From a bacterium (GTDB lineage: Bacteria; CSSED10-310; JAJRTK01), in contig JAJRTK010000261.1 in assembly GCA_024278345.1 (NCBI GenBank), positions 1-8,198 of the forward strand: a stretch of DNA of 8,198 nucleotides, written 5' to 3'. Positions 1 through 6,235 of the stretch are shown here, one piece after another (within the stretch, counting starts at the first letter, position 1; each line of letters begins with the position of its first letter). Below the pieces are notes generated by a model. The model was not told the DNA's origin and made no database searches. It worked only from the letters and a program-made list of their open reading frames with translations. A program made the position numbers and the translations under genes.

Positions 1-111
1 CCGGTTGACAACATCACCGCTGGGGCAGGCCTCCTTCCCGGCTCCGTGCAGCCCGGAGGGCGCTACACCGGCAAGATGCCGGTGCCACCGTTTCGGCGAA
101 GAAAATTGTAA
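1..111 (+). CDS. Possible 3' end of a gene entering from the left (partial)
   Basis: Frame 1 is open from the first base to a TAA at 109-111 and encodes 36 residues. It begins PVDNITAGAGLLPGSVQPGG and ends in a basic tail (FRRRKL). The first 20 residues look protein-like, with no low-complexity bias. The last part reads through the palindrome at 66-84, so the C terminus may be a repeat-derived extension, or the frame may be open by chance. I recognise no family. The start lies outside the window. Confidence 0.3.
   Translation, partial: PVDNITAGAGLLPGSVQPGGRYTGKMPVPPFRRRKL
66..84. repeat. REP-like palindrome
   Basis: Arms CACCGGC (66-72) and GCCGGTG (78-84) pair perfectly around the loop AAGAT, and CCACC follows at 85-89. 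The core GGCAAGATGCC followed by a CCAC-like tail resembles, from memory, a dispersed palindrome seen between genes in many unrelated bacterial genomes. Only one copy is present here, so the repeat status comes from that resemblance. There is no T-run after it, so it is not a convincing intrinsic terminator. Confidence 0.5.
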
Positions 112-166
112 AGCAAAAACACGACAATTTGATAGGTCCCACCAGGACCTTTCCCAAGATCCCCGT

Positions 167-604
167 TTGCCGCGGGCCCGGTGTCTCGGCTTCCTCCTTT
201 GTCTCCTGGTTTCTCTTGGCCTCTTCTCAGGTTGCGGCTTCCTGGACAGGGTGTTCGACCCAGTCAAGGACAACGATCCTGTTCTCATCGGCCTTGATCC
301 GCATTTCAAGACCCTGAGCGTCGGGGAGGAGGTCGTTCTGGAGGCTTCGGTGCTTCTGGGAAAACCCAAGGAGACGCGGTTCGAGTTCCAGGAAGACAGC
401 CAGGGGCGCGTTCTTGTCATTGTCTCCAAGGAGAGCCCGCAGGTCACTGTCCGAGGCGTGGGCCCCGGACAGGCCGTAGTGACGGCAAATATTGGAGACG
501 CCGAGGGGATCGCCGTCATCACGGTTCAGGGAAAGCCAAAGACCCGCATCGACCTCTCCGGTGACGCGGCGCCCAGAAAAAACCGCTTTCGCCGTGGCGG
601 CTAG
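167..604 (+). CDS. Predicted lipoprotein with a bacterial Ig-like (Big2-type) domain
   Basis: This is a small exported protein of unknown function, 145 aa from the TTG at 167. Residues 1-22 form a lipoprotein signal peptide: basic MPRAR, then the hydrophobic core LGFLLCLLVSLGLF, then F-S-G-C with Cys23 as the lipidated residue. Position +2 is Gly, not Asp, which in Lol-type sorting favours the outer membrane. Residues of about 38-130 have the Big2 pattern: a strand near LDP, a 'SVGEEVVLEA' strand, and a late 'VTVRGVGPGQAVVTANIGDAEGIAVITV' segment. The open frame extends upstream to a TTG at 5, but that would put about 54 odd residues, partly encoded by the palindrome, ahead of the signal peptide. 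TTG 167 is the only in-frame start that places the signal peptide at the N terminus. Its ribosome site is weak. The stop (602-604) overlaps the stop of the convergent hydratase gene. Such domains often mediate surface or protein contacts, but its role here is unknown. Confidence 0.72.
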   Translation: MPRARCLGFLLCLLVSLGLFSGCGFLDRVFDPVKDNDPVLIGLDPHFKTLSVGEEVVLEASVLLGKPKETRFEFQEDSQGRVLVIVSKESPQVTVRGVGPGQAVVTANIGDAEGIAVITVQGKPKTRIDLSGDAAPRKNRFRRGG

Positions 605-1389
605 ATCCCCTGGAATTTCGCTTCCCGCTTCTCCACGTACGCTGCGAGGCCTTCCCGGGCGTCTTCGCTCTGGAAGAGCTGTTGCTGCAATTCTCGCTCC
701 AGCGCCAGGGCGGACTCGAACGGGATCTCCATACCGCTTTGCACTGAACGCTTGATCCGGCCCACGGCCCTGGATGCCTTATTCGGCGGCGTGAACTGCG
801 TGGCGTACTCCATCACCTTCTTCATGAAGTCCCCGGCCTCAAAAATCCGGTCCACCAAACCCCACTCCTGGCCCTGTTCGAAGTCGAAAAGGTCCCCCGT
901 CACCATGAGCTCGATGGCCCTGGACTTGCCCACGACCCTGGCTATCCTCTGGCTCCCGCCGGTCCCGGGCAGCACCCCCAGGGCGATCTCCGGAAGTCCC
1001 ATCTTCCCGCCTCCACGCTTCGCGATGCGGAGATCGCAGGCCAGCGCGATTTCCAGGCCCCCGCCCACCGTGTGGCCGTTGAGCGCCGCGATGACCAGCT
1101 TGGGCGTCTGCTCCAGCCGGTTGAGGGTCTCGTTGGCGTGGAGACAGAAATAGTATTTGAACCCCGGCGTCACGCTTGCCAGCATCCGGATGTTCGCACC
1201 GGCGGAGAAGAACTTCTCTCCCGCGCCCGTCAAAACGATCACGTGGACGTCGTCGTCGAATCGGGCCTTCAGGATCGCCTCGTCGAGATCCACCATCATT
1301 TCGTGGGTATAGGTATTGGCCGGGGGATCGTCCAGAGAGAGGAGGGCGACACCGTTCGCGACTTTGTAATCAACTAGCTTATTGGACAT
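601..1389 (-). CDS. Enoyl-CoA hydratase (crotonase superfamily)
   Basis: This 262-aa protein has the usual crotonase length and should hydrate trans-2-enoyl-CoA to 3-hydroxyacyl-CoA in the cytoplasm (fatty-acid or branched amino-acid beta-oxidation). The oxyanion-hole segment FSAGANI lies at about 61-67, and NGHTVGGGLEIALACDLRIA at about 104-123. Glu113 (GGGLEIA) and Glu134 (GLPEIALG, followed by PGTGGSQR) match the two catalytic glutamates of rat crotonase (Glu144 and Glu164). The C terminus SEDAREGLAAYVEKR is typical of the family. I chose the ATG at 1389 because GGAG (1397-1400 complement) sits 7 bases upstream and the protein then begins MSNKLVDY; an upstream in-frame start would add 12 arginine-rich residues. 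The chain-length preference cannot be read from the sequence. It converges on the lipoprotein gene, and the two stop codons share the bases CTAG. Confidence 0.93.
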   Translation of the reverse strand: MSNKLVDYKVANGVALLSLDDPPANTYTHEMMVDLDEAILKARFDDDVHVIVLTGAGEKFFSAGANIRMLASVTPGFKYYFCLHANETLNRLEQTPKLVIAALNGHTVGGGLEIALACDLRIAKRGGGKMGLPEIALGVLPGTGGSQRIARVVGKSRAIELMVTGDLFDFEQGQEWGLVDRIFEAGDFMKKVMEYATQFTPPNKASRAVGRIKRSVQSGMEIPFESALALERELQQQLFQSEDAREGLAAYVEKREAKFQGI

Positions 1390-1724
1390 CTTCAGTCTCC
1401 GGAAACGGGCTCTGGTGGGTGCCACACTTGGCCGGAAATTTCATCAAATCCCTGCTGCGTCAACGCAATCATCGCAGCCACCAGCGCCCTCCTCGGTCAG
1501 GCATCCTCAACGTAGTTCTACCACGCCTCCGGTGCCTGCCTATCGTCGGACTCGCCGGCTGCCCGCCCGCGCCGCCTCGCGACGGGATTTGATGAGAAAT
1601 CCGGGACTTGGCGGCTTCAGCATAATACAAACCATGAAGTTTGCAAAATCCGACGGCGGAGGGATAGCATGGGCGGCGAGGTGGAGGTGTGGAGATGCGC
1701 CTTGTCAAGGCTGGAGAAAAACGT
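1390..1724. other. Divergent intergenic spacer between two crotonase genes
   Basis: This spacer lies between two divergently transcribed genes and must carry both promoters. I see no gene in it. For the plus-strand gene, CATAAT at 1621-1626 is the best -10-like hexamer, but it lacks a good -35. For the minus-strand gene, TTGACG (complement of 1458-1463) is a good -35-like hexamer without a clear -10. No strong hairpin, repeat or riboswitch is visible. Confidence 0.6.
1456..1467. promoter_or_regulatory. Candidate operator palindrome over a -35-like box
   Basis: TGCGTCAACGCA is a 12-base inverted repeat (5-base arms, CA centre). On the minus strand its middle reads TTGACG, one base from a consensus -35 box, and it lies about 70 bases upstream of the hydratase start codon. 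A regulator binding here could block that promoter. No matching -10 is clear, and the palindrome is short, so chance is possible. Confidence 0.25.
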
Positions 1725-2471
1725 ATGTCGCTCATCGAAGTAGTCAGAGAGCCGCCCGTCACGACGGTCTGGCTCAACCGACCGGAAAAGCTCAACGCCT
1801 TGGCCGGGACGATGCGCCAGGATCTGGCCGCCGCTTTCACCGCGGTCGCCTCCGATCCAGACGTCTCGGTGGTGGTTCTTGCCGGCCGTGGCCGAGGCTT
1901 CTGCGCCGGGGGAGATCGCGAGGTCATGGCCCGCCTGCGCCGATCCGGGGATCTTGCGGGATTCCGAAAACTGCTTCAGGCGGGCGGTCAGGCGCTCCTG
2001 GCCATCGCACGGTGCCCGAAACCGGTGGTTTGCGCACTGGACGGCGCCGCGGCCGGTGCCGGGCTCTCCATGGCCCTGGCCTGTGATCTTAGACTGGCCT
2101 CGACCCGGGCGGCCTTCACCATGGCCTTTGTCCGGATCGGACTGGTCCCCGATTGGGGAAGCAGCTATTTGCTGCCCCGCGTTGTCGGTCCCGCCGCCGC
2201 CCTGGAACTCTCCCTCACCGGCCGGAAGATCGATGCCAAGGAGGCGTTTCGCCTCGGCCTGGTCCAAGAGGTCGTCGAGCACGATCAGTTTCCCCGGGAG
2301 CTGGCCCGGCGGGTCTGGGATCTGGCGGCGCTCCCGCCCCACGCGCTCTCCGGGATCAAGCGGCTTCTCCGGCAAGAGGAGCAGTGGGAGTTGGAGAAGG
2401 CGCTGGCGGCGGAGTGCCAGGCCCAGATCCGCTGCTTCCGGGATCCTGGTTTCGCTCCATCTTCGACCTAG
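1725..2471 (+). CDS. Enoyl-CoA isomerase/hydratase family protein, PaaG-like, lacking both crotonase glutamates
   Basis: This 248-aa crotonase-fold protein has LNRPEKLNAL at 17-26 and FCAGGD (oxyanion-hole segment) at 59-64. The turn AAAGAGLSMALACD lies at 108-121, followed by FVRIGLVPDWGSSYLLPR at 135-152. The position of catalytic Glu144 of rat crotonase is Ser115, and that of Glu164 is a hydrophobic residue (near Phe135), so ordinary hydratase chemistry is unlikely. Asp143 in 'GLVPD' matches the acid/base aspartate position seen in PaaG-type isomerases and related dehalogenases, and the 'AAGAG' turn is also PaaG-like. A double-bond isomerase acting on acyl-CoA is the best guess; the substrate is unknown. 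No phenylacetate genes are nearby. The start is uncertain: ATG 1725 (GGAG 8 bases upstream) gives the usual N terminus MSLIEVV, while ATG 1695 has a stronger GGAGG 7 bases upstream and would add 10 residues. Confidence 0.87.
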   Translation: MSLIEVVREPPVTTVWLNRPEKLNALAGTMRQDLAAAFTAVASDPDVSVVVLAGRGRGFCAGGDREVMARLRRSGDLAGFRKLLQAGGQALLAIARCPKPVVCALDGAAAGAGLSMALACDLRLASTRAAFTMAFVRIGLVPDWGSSYLLPRVVGPAAALELSLTGRKIDAKEAFRLGLVQEVVEHDQFPRELARRVWDLAALPPHALSGIKRLLRQEEQWELEKALAAECQAQIRCFRDPGFAPSST

Positions 2472-2584
2472 ATCATGGGTGGCAAGCTTTCCCTATAAGG
2501 GCACGGGAACTCTGGAGTCGTTTTCCGCGGTACAGCGGCCGGCCCGTGTTTTGGGCTTTCCGCTGCCACCGGCGGTGTCGATGT

Positions 2585-2633
2585 GCGGACGGCGGCGGCC
2601 GGATGGCGGCCGACGGGAGCGGAACGCGATCTT
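2585..2633 (+). repeat. Dispersed 49-base hairpin repeat, copy A
   Basis: This copy aligns without gaps to the reverse complement of 5802-5850, with about 38 of 49 bases identical by hand count. Both copies begin GCGGAC and share GGGAGCGGAAC near the end. Here the hairpin is CGGCCG, loop GATGG, CGGCCG. It lies in the 263-base spacer (2472-2734) between the convergent isomerase and antiporter genes. That spacer holds no gene I can support and no classical terminator. Weaker similarity seems to extend some tens of bases upstream. Confidence 0.6.
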
Positions 2634-2734
2634 CGTGATCCTTCTTGGCAAGGTTCCATTGATCACGGGAACAGGTCTGTCCAAACACTCCTTGGGGAGC
2701 TCCAGCTTCTCCGGGAGCGAACGCCTTGCCTCCG

Positions 2735-4369
2735 TCATTCCACGGGCAGATCCGGGACGTCGTCCCTTTCTTCGGGAGAATAGAAGGGAACGCCCTCGTG
2801 GGCGATTTTCGTGTCGATATCCGCCGTGAGGAGATCCATGGCCTCCTCCGCCAGGAGCCCCTTGCGGAATGCGTCCTCCAGTGCGGCGCGCTCCGAAAGA
2901 AGAAGCGAGTTGGAAACCTTTTTGAACTCGGTGTCATTGAGCTCGTAGTGAGCGGCCACCAACTTGTTCCGGGATGCGGAGAGGTCCGCCAGCTCTCGAT
3001 CGATCTCGTTGACGATACCCTGGTAGACATTCTCCGAAACTTCCCCTCGGTCATTGAGGCGGGCCAGCGCTTCCCGAGCCGCCTTGAGGCTGATGGTGCG
3101 CCCGCGGAGCAAATCGTATTCTCGCTCGTGGTGTGGGACCTTGCCAAATCCGAGCCGACGGAGAAGCCAGCCGATGCTTAGCCCCTGCAAGAGGAGAGAA
3201 AGAAGGACCACGCCGAAGATGATCTGCGTGATGTCCGACCGGTGGAAGGTCTGGCCCGCCGTTTCGATGGCGATCCCCGCCGGTAGTCCCAAAGCCAGAG
3301 CCACGGGAATCGAGCCCCGTAGGCCGCCCCAGTTCATGATGTGCTGCCAGGCCCTGGAAATGGGCCGCCGGTAGAGGTTGAGCAGTGACGTGAGCCCGTA
3401 AACGATGGCCGAGCGGCCCAGAACCACCGCCAGATAGGCCACAAGGATGTACTGCCAGAAGTGGAAAATCCGTTCCATCTCCGAGCCCATCCCCATGAGC
3501 AGGAAGAGGATCGAGTTCACCATGAAGGCCGCCACTTCCCAGAAGTTCGTCAAGGCAAGGCGCGTCGTGGGCGACATGGAGAGGATTTTTCCGTAGTTCC
3601 CGATGATGAGACCCGCCGCCACCACCGCGATCACCCCTGACGCGTGGAGATGCTCGGCCACGATGTAAACCCCGTAAGCCAACGCCACGGAGATCATCAC
3701 TTCCGTGAACCGGTCGTCGATCCGCCCCAGGATGCGGTGTGCGCCGTACCCGATGAGGATGCCAACGCCGCCGCCGATGGCGATTTCCCGCACGAGCTCG
3801 TAGAGCGCCGCCCCCAAGGTCACCGCATGCTTCGATTCCACCGCTTCCAGGAAAATCAGGAAAAAGACCACGCCGATCCCGTCGTTGAAGACCGATTCGC
3901 CCTCCACGATGGTGGAGAGGTTCTTGTCCACGCCTTCTTCCTTAAAAAGGGCGATGACACTCACCGGGTCCGTCGGCGCCAGAATCGCTCCCAAAAGAAG
4001 GGCACCCGCCGCGGCGAATCCAAAGGCAGCATAGAACGATAGACCGAGGATTGCCGTGGACAGAATCGTTCCCACCGTCGCGAAGAGCACCACCGGCGCC
4101 GTGTTCCGCCGCAGGATCTCGAGATCCATGTTGATGGTCCCCTCGAAGAGAAGCGGCGGCAAGAAGATCAGCAGAATCAAGTCCTTGGACAGCTCCGCTT
4201 CGTGCAGAAGCTGCAAAAACTCCAGGTCCAAGTTCTTCAGCAGGCTGATGATGAGGCCCACCACCACGAGGCAGACCGTGTAGGGAATCCGGAATGACTT
4301 GGCCAGCACGGCCACGATGGTGGCGATGACCAAAAGCTCCACGACGATTTCTATGGCAAACAGGCTCAT
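2735..4369 (-). CDS. Na+/H+ antiporter, CPA1 (NhaP/NHE) family
   Basis: This inner-membrane cation/proton exchanger (544 aa) would regulate pH or sodium by swapping cytoplasmic Na+ (or K+) for protons. Residues 1 to about 405 form roughly twelve hydrophobic segments. Family motifs are present: FLPPLLFEG (69-77), LAPTDPVSV with Thr133-Asp134 in the unwound helix (130-138), EGESVFNDGIGVV with the ion-binding Asn162-Asp163 pair (156-168), and NWGGLRGSIPVALAL with the conserved Arg351 (346-360). Residues from about 411 to 544 form a charged, mostly helical cytoplasmic tail, longer than in minimal NhaP proteins and possibly regulatory. The ATG at 4369 has GAGGA 5 bases upstream. It starts only 15 bases after the aminotransferase stop, so the two are probably one transcript. 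The sequence cannot show the ion preference or whether exchange supports sodium-coupled uptake of the aminotransferase substrate. Confidence 0.93.
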   Translation of the reverse strand: MSLFAIEIVVELLVIATIVAVLAKSFRIPYTVCLVVVGLIISLLKNLDLEFLQLLHEAELSKDLILLIFLPPLLFEGTINMDLEILRRNTAPVVLFATVGTILSTAILGLSFYAAFGFAAAGALLLGAILAPTDPVSVIALFKEEGVDKNLSTIVEGESVFNDGIGVVFFLIFLEAVESKHAVTLGAALYELVREIAIGGGVGILIGYGAHRILGRIDDRFTEVMISVALAYGVYIVAEHLHASGVIAVVAAGLIIGNYGKILSMSPTTRLALTNFWEVAAFMVNSILFLLMGMGSEMERIFHFWQYILVAYLAVVLGRSAIVYGLTSLLNLYRRPISRAWQHIMNWGGLRGSIPVALALGLPAGIAIETAGQTFHRSDITQIIFGVVLLSLLLQGLSIGWLLRRLGFGKVPHHEREYDLLRGRTISLKAAREALARLNDRGEVSENVYQGIVNEIDRELADLSASRNKLVAAHYELNDTEFKKVSNSLLLSERAALEDAFRKGLLAEEAMDLLTADIDTKIAHEGVPFYSPEERDDVPDLPVE

Positions 4370-4384
4370 GGGGTTCCTCGGTCT

Positions 4385-5704
4385 CTAGCCCTCGAAGGCA
4401 CGGTCGGTGACGTCCAGGCAGCGGTCAATGATGGCGAAACCTTCCAGGAGCTCTTCTTCGGTAATGCAGAGCGGTGGGTTGCACATGAAACTCGACCACC
4501 GGACAAAGGTAAACAAGTGGTTGTCCCGGAATGCCTTGGCCAGAGCCGCCATGGCAGGGCTCGACCCATTGTAGGGAGCCGACGCCTCGCCGGAACTGTT
4601 CTTCTGGATGTCGATCATCCCGAAAAGACCGATGCAGCGACCCTCCTTCACCGATGGATGTTTCTCTGTCAGGCGATCCATCTCCCGCCGCATCACCTCT
4701 TCCAGCCGCGCCGCGTTCTCTACCAGTTTCTCTTCTCGGAGAACTTCGATGACCGCCTCCGCCGTCGCCAGCGCCAACGCGTGGGAGTTGTAGGTCAAAC
4801 CGCCCCAAAAGACGTTGGAGTCGAAATGTGCTGCTATTTTGTCGCAAAGCCCCATGCAGCCCAACGGAATGTACGAGCTCGTGAGCCCCTTGGCCATGGT
4901 GAGGATGTCCGGCACGATGCCGCCATGCTCGAAGGCGAACATCTTGCCCGTCCTCCCGAACCCGCACATCACCTCGTCGCAGATGAGCAGAATGCCGTGC
5001 CGGTCCAGAAGCTCCCGCAGCCCCCGCAAATACCCCTCGGGAGGCGCCAGAATCCCGTTCGTCCCCGTCACCGTCTCGATGATCATCGCCGCGATGGTCT
5101 CCGGCCCCTCGTACTGGATCACCTCTTCCAGATAGACCAGGTTGTTCCGCGTTTTTTCTTCGTCCGATTCCCCGAACGAATAGTCGTACGGCCTGGGATC
5201 CAGCACCCGGATGATCCCCGGCGTCCCCGGCTCGTTGGCCCACCGCCTGGGATCCCCCGTGAGCTGCATGCAAAGGTTCGTCCCGCCGTGATAGGAGCGA
5301 TACCGCGATAGAATCTTGGAACGTCCCGTATAGAGCCGCGCCGCACGAATCGCGTTCTCGTTTGCCTCCGCACCGCCCAGGGTGAAGAAAAATCGGTTGA
5401 TGGGGTCGGGAACAATCTCCGAAAGCAGCTTGCCTACCCGCGCCCGCACCGGCGTCGCCGACCCGGGAAAGACATAGATGAGCTCGTCGATCTGCCGCTT
5501 CATCGCCTCGATCACCCGGGGATGACCATGGCCGATATTCACCGACATGAGCTGACTATTGAAATCCAGAATCCGCTCGCCATCGGGCGTGTAGAGGTAG
5601 ACACCTTCGGCAGTCTCGATGGGGAGCGGTGACACGGCTTCCCCCTTCGCCCACGTGTACATCGTATACTGCTTGCAAAGGCCGATCATCTCTTGCGTGT
5701 TCAT
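4385..5704 (-). CDS. Class III omega-aminotransferase (beta-alanine or taurine type)
   Basis: This PLP-dependent fold-type I transaminase has 439 aa, the normal length for class III. It should move an amino group from an omega-amino acid or amine to pyruvate or 2-oxoglutarate, giving a semialdehyde. Key sites are the phosphate-binding TLGGAEANENAIRAAR (108-123), ring-stacking SYHGG (137-141), IIETVTGTNG (208-217), and the Asp243 in ICDEVMCGFGRTG that binds the pyridine nitrogen. Lys272 in TMAKGLTSSYIPLG forms the Schiff base. The C-terminal FVRWSSFMCNPPLCITEEEL (400-419) is also typical. ATG 5704 is chosen because AAGGAG lies exactly 5 bases upstream; an in-frame start at 5755 would add 17 residues with no such site. 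It lies downstream of mmsA on the same strand, which favours beta-alanine or beta-aminoisobutyrate as substrate. Taurine, GABA or other omega-amines remain possible. The antiporter gene follows after 15 bases. Confidence 0.9.
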   Translation of the reverse strand: MNTQEMIGLCKQYTMYTWAKGEAVSPLPIETAEGVYLYTPDGERILDFNSQLMSVNIGHGHPRVIEAMKRQIDELIYVFPGSATPVRARVGKLLSEIVPDPINRFFFTLGGAEANENAIRAARLYTGRSKILSRYRSYHGGTNLCMQLTGDPRRWANEPGTPGIIRVLDPRPYDYSFGESDEEKTRNNLVYLEEVIQYEGPETIAAMIIETVTGTNGILAPPEGYLRGLRELLDRHGILLICDEVMCGFGRTGKMFAFEHGGIVPDILTMAKGLTSSYIPLGCMGLCDKIAAHFDSNVFWGGLTYNSHALALATAEAVIEVLREEKLVENAARLEEVMRREMDRLTEKHPSVKEGRCIGLFGMIDIQKNSSGEASAPYNGSSPAMAALAKAFRDNHLFTFVRWSSFMCNPPLCITEEELLEGFAIIDRCLDVTDRAFEG

Positions 5705-5775
5705 CTCGTCTCCTTGGTTCCCAAAAAGCCCGCGAGGTGCGTCAGTTTTCCCCATGGCGGTCTGCTTCGCAAGGG

Positions 5776-5803
5776 CATAAATCTCGTTTCGCCATCATTT
5801 CAA
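5776..5803 (-). promoter_or_regulatory. Weak candidate promoter for the aminotransferase-antiporter genes
   Basis: Reading the minus strand, TTGAAA (complement of 5798-5803) is one mismatch from the -35 consensus. A poor -10-like TTTATG (complement of 5776-5781) follows after 16 bases, about 70 bases before the aminotransferase start codon. The -35 overlaps the end of repeat copy B, so the repeat may have supplied part of it. Confidence 0.25.
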
Positions 5804-5850
5804 AGTTGTGTTCCGCTCCCAGCGGCGGCAGTCCGTCCGCCGCTGTCCGC
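5802..5850 (-). repeat. Dispersed 49-base hairpin repeat, copy B
   Basis: This is the inverted, diverged copy of 2585-2633 (about 78% identical by hand count). On the plus strand, 5820-5828 (CAGCGGCGG) pairs perfectly with 5837-5845 (CCGCCGCTG) around an 8-base loop. This is a different stem from that of copy A, so hairpin formation seems retained while the arms changed. It lies about 100 bases upstream of the aminotransferase start, within the long gap after mmsA. Confidence 0.6.
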
Positions 5851-5988
5851 CACGTTCGCCGCCTGCCCAGGCCCCCGACCCCAATGCCTCATACCACCCC
5901 TCAAGGTTCTGGGTGGCGGAGGCACCACCGATGACCGGGTCCGGTTCTGGGTTCAGGGCGTGGGAATCAGGTTTTCCGGCCTGCTTCT
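5851..5988. other. Non-coding stretch between repeat B and the MITE-like structure
   Basis: This stretch holds no gene I can support. CCACCC (5894-5899) can pair with GGGTGG (5911-5916), and GGTTCTGGGT occurs twice as a direct repeat (5905-5914 and 5943-5952). It looks like repeat-rich intergenic DNA continuous with its neighbours. Confidence 0.45.
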
Positions 5989-5998
5989 CACCCTTCGA

Positions 5999-6019
5999 GT
6001 ATCCACGCAAAGCGGGACA
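5999..6019 (+). repeat. Left 21-base inverted repeat
   Basis: It begins GTATCCACGC and ends GCGGGACA. Every base pairs with 6215-6235. If transcribed, the two arms would close a stem around the whole hairpin cluster. Confidence 0.85.
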
Positions 6020-6037
6020 CTCCGGGAATTGGGAATC

Positions 6038-6168
6038 GCGAGCGGCAGGGTGCGCCTCACTCCGCTCGCCGGGTAACGCTTCGCGTTACTCGGCGGTTGT
6101 CCGGGGACTCCGTCCCCGGTCCCCTGGCAGGGCTTCACCCTGCACCCACCAGGGAGCTCGCTCCCTGG
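6038..6168. repeat. Cluster of five different hairpins
   Basis: Five hairpins follow each other almost without gaps. H1 (6038-6069) has the outer stem GCGAGCG/CGCTCGC and an inner 5-base stem with one G-T pair. H2 (6068-6094) has 12-base arms, one G-T pair and loop TTC. H3 (6101-6119) pairs CCGGGGAC with GTCCCCGG, loop TCC. H4 (6127-6143) pairs GCAGGG with CCCTGC, loop CTTCA. H5 (6149-6168) pairs CCAGGGAG with CTCCCTGG, loop CTCG. The stems differ, but H2-H5 share a centre like CT(T/C)C(G/A), and H3-H5 are each followed by a short CCC-containing linker (GGTCCCC, GCACCCAC, GGACCCAC). A weak T-run (6176-6180) follows H5. Confidence 0.75.
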
Positions 6169-6214
6169 ACCCACGTTTTTGTAAGCTGCGCGGCTTCCCC
6201 TTTGTTTCCTTGCT

Positions 6215-6235
6215 TGTCCCGCTTTGCGTGGATAC
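6215..6235 (-). repeat. Right 21-base inverted repeat
   Basis: This is the exact reverse complement of 5999-6019. It lies 35 bases from the mmsA stop codon, on the 3' side of that gene's transcript. Confidence 0.85.

Noticed and set aside
1617-2375. Long open frame (252 codons) on the minus strand
   Set aside because: It lies antisense to the PaaG-like gene, is rich in Gly/Arg/Pro as GC-rich shadow frames are, and shows no family motif.
1725-2471. 3-hydroxyisobutyryl-CoA hydrolase, which would complete a valine pathway with mmsA
   Set aside because: That enzyme is usually about 350 residues or more. This protein has 248 and its GLVPD segment fits isomerases better.
4517-5311. Plus-strand frame of 264 codons
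   Set aside because: Antisense to the aminotransferase, with arginine/histidine/proline-rich shadow composition and no ribosome site that stands out.
6038-6168. CRISPR array
   Set aside because: There is no repeated direct sequence with regular unique spacers. The units are palindromes with different stems and irregular spacing.
6149-6180. Intrinsic terminator (hairpin H5 followed by five T)
   Set aside because: The T-run is 7 bases away from the stem and short, and it points in the plus direction where no gene ends nearby.
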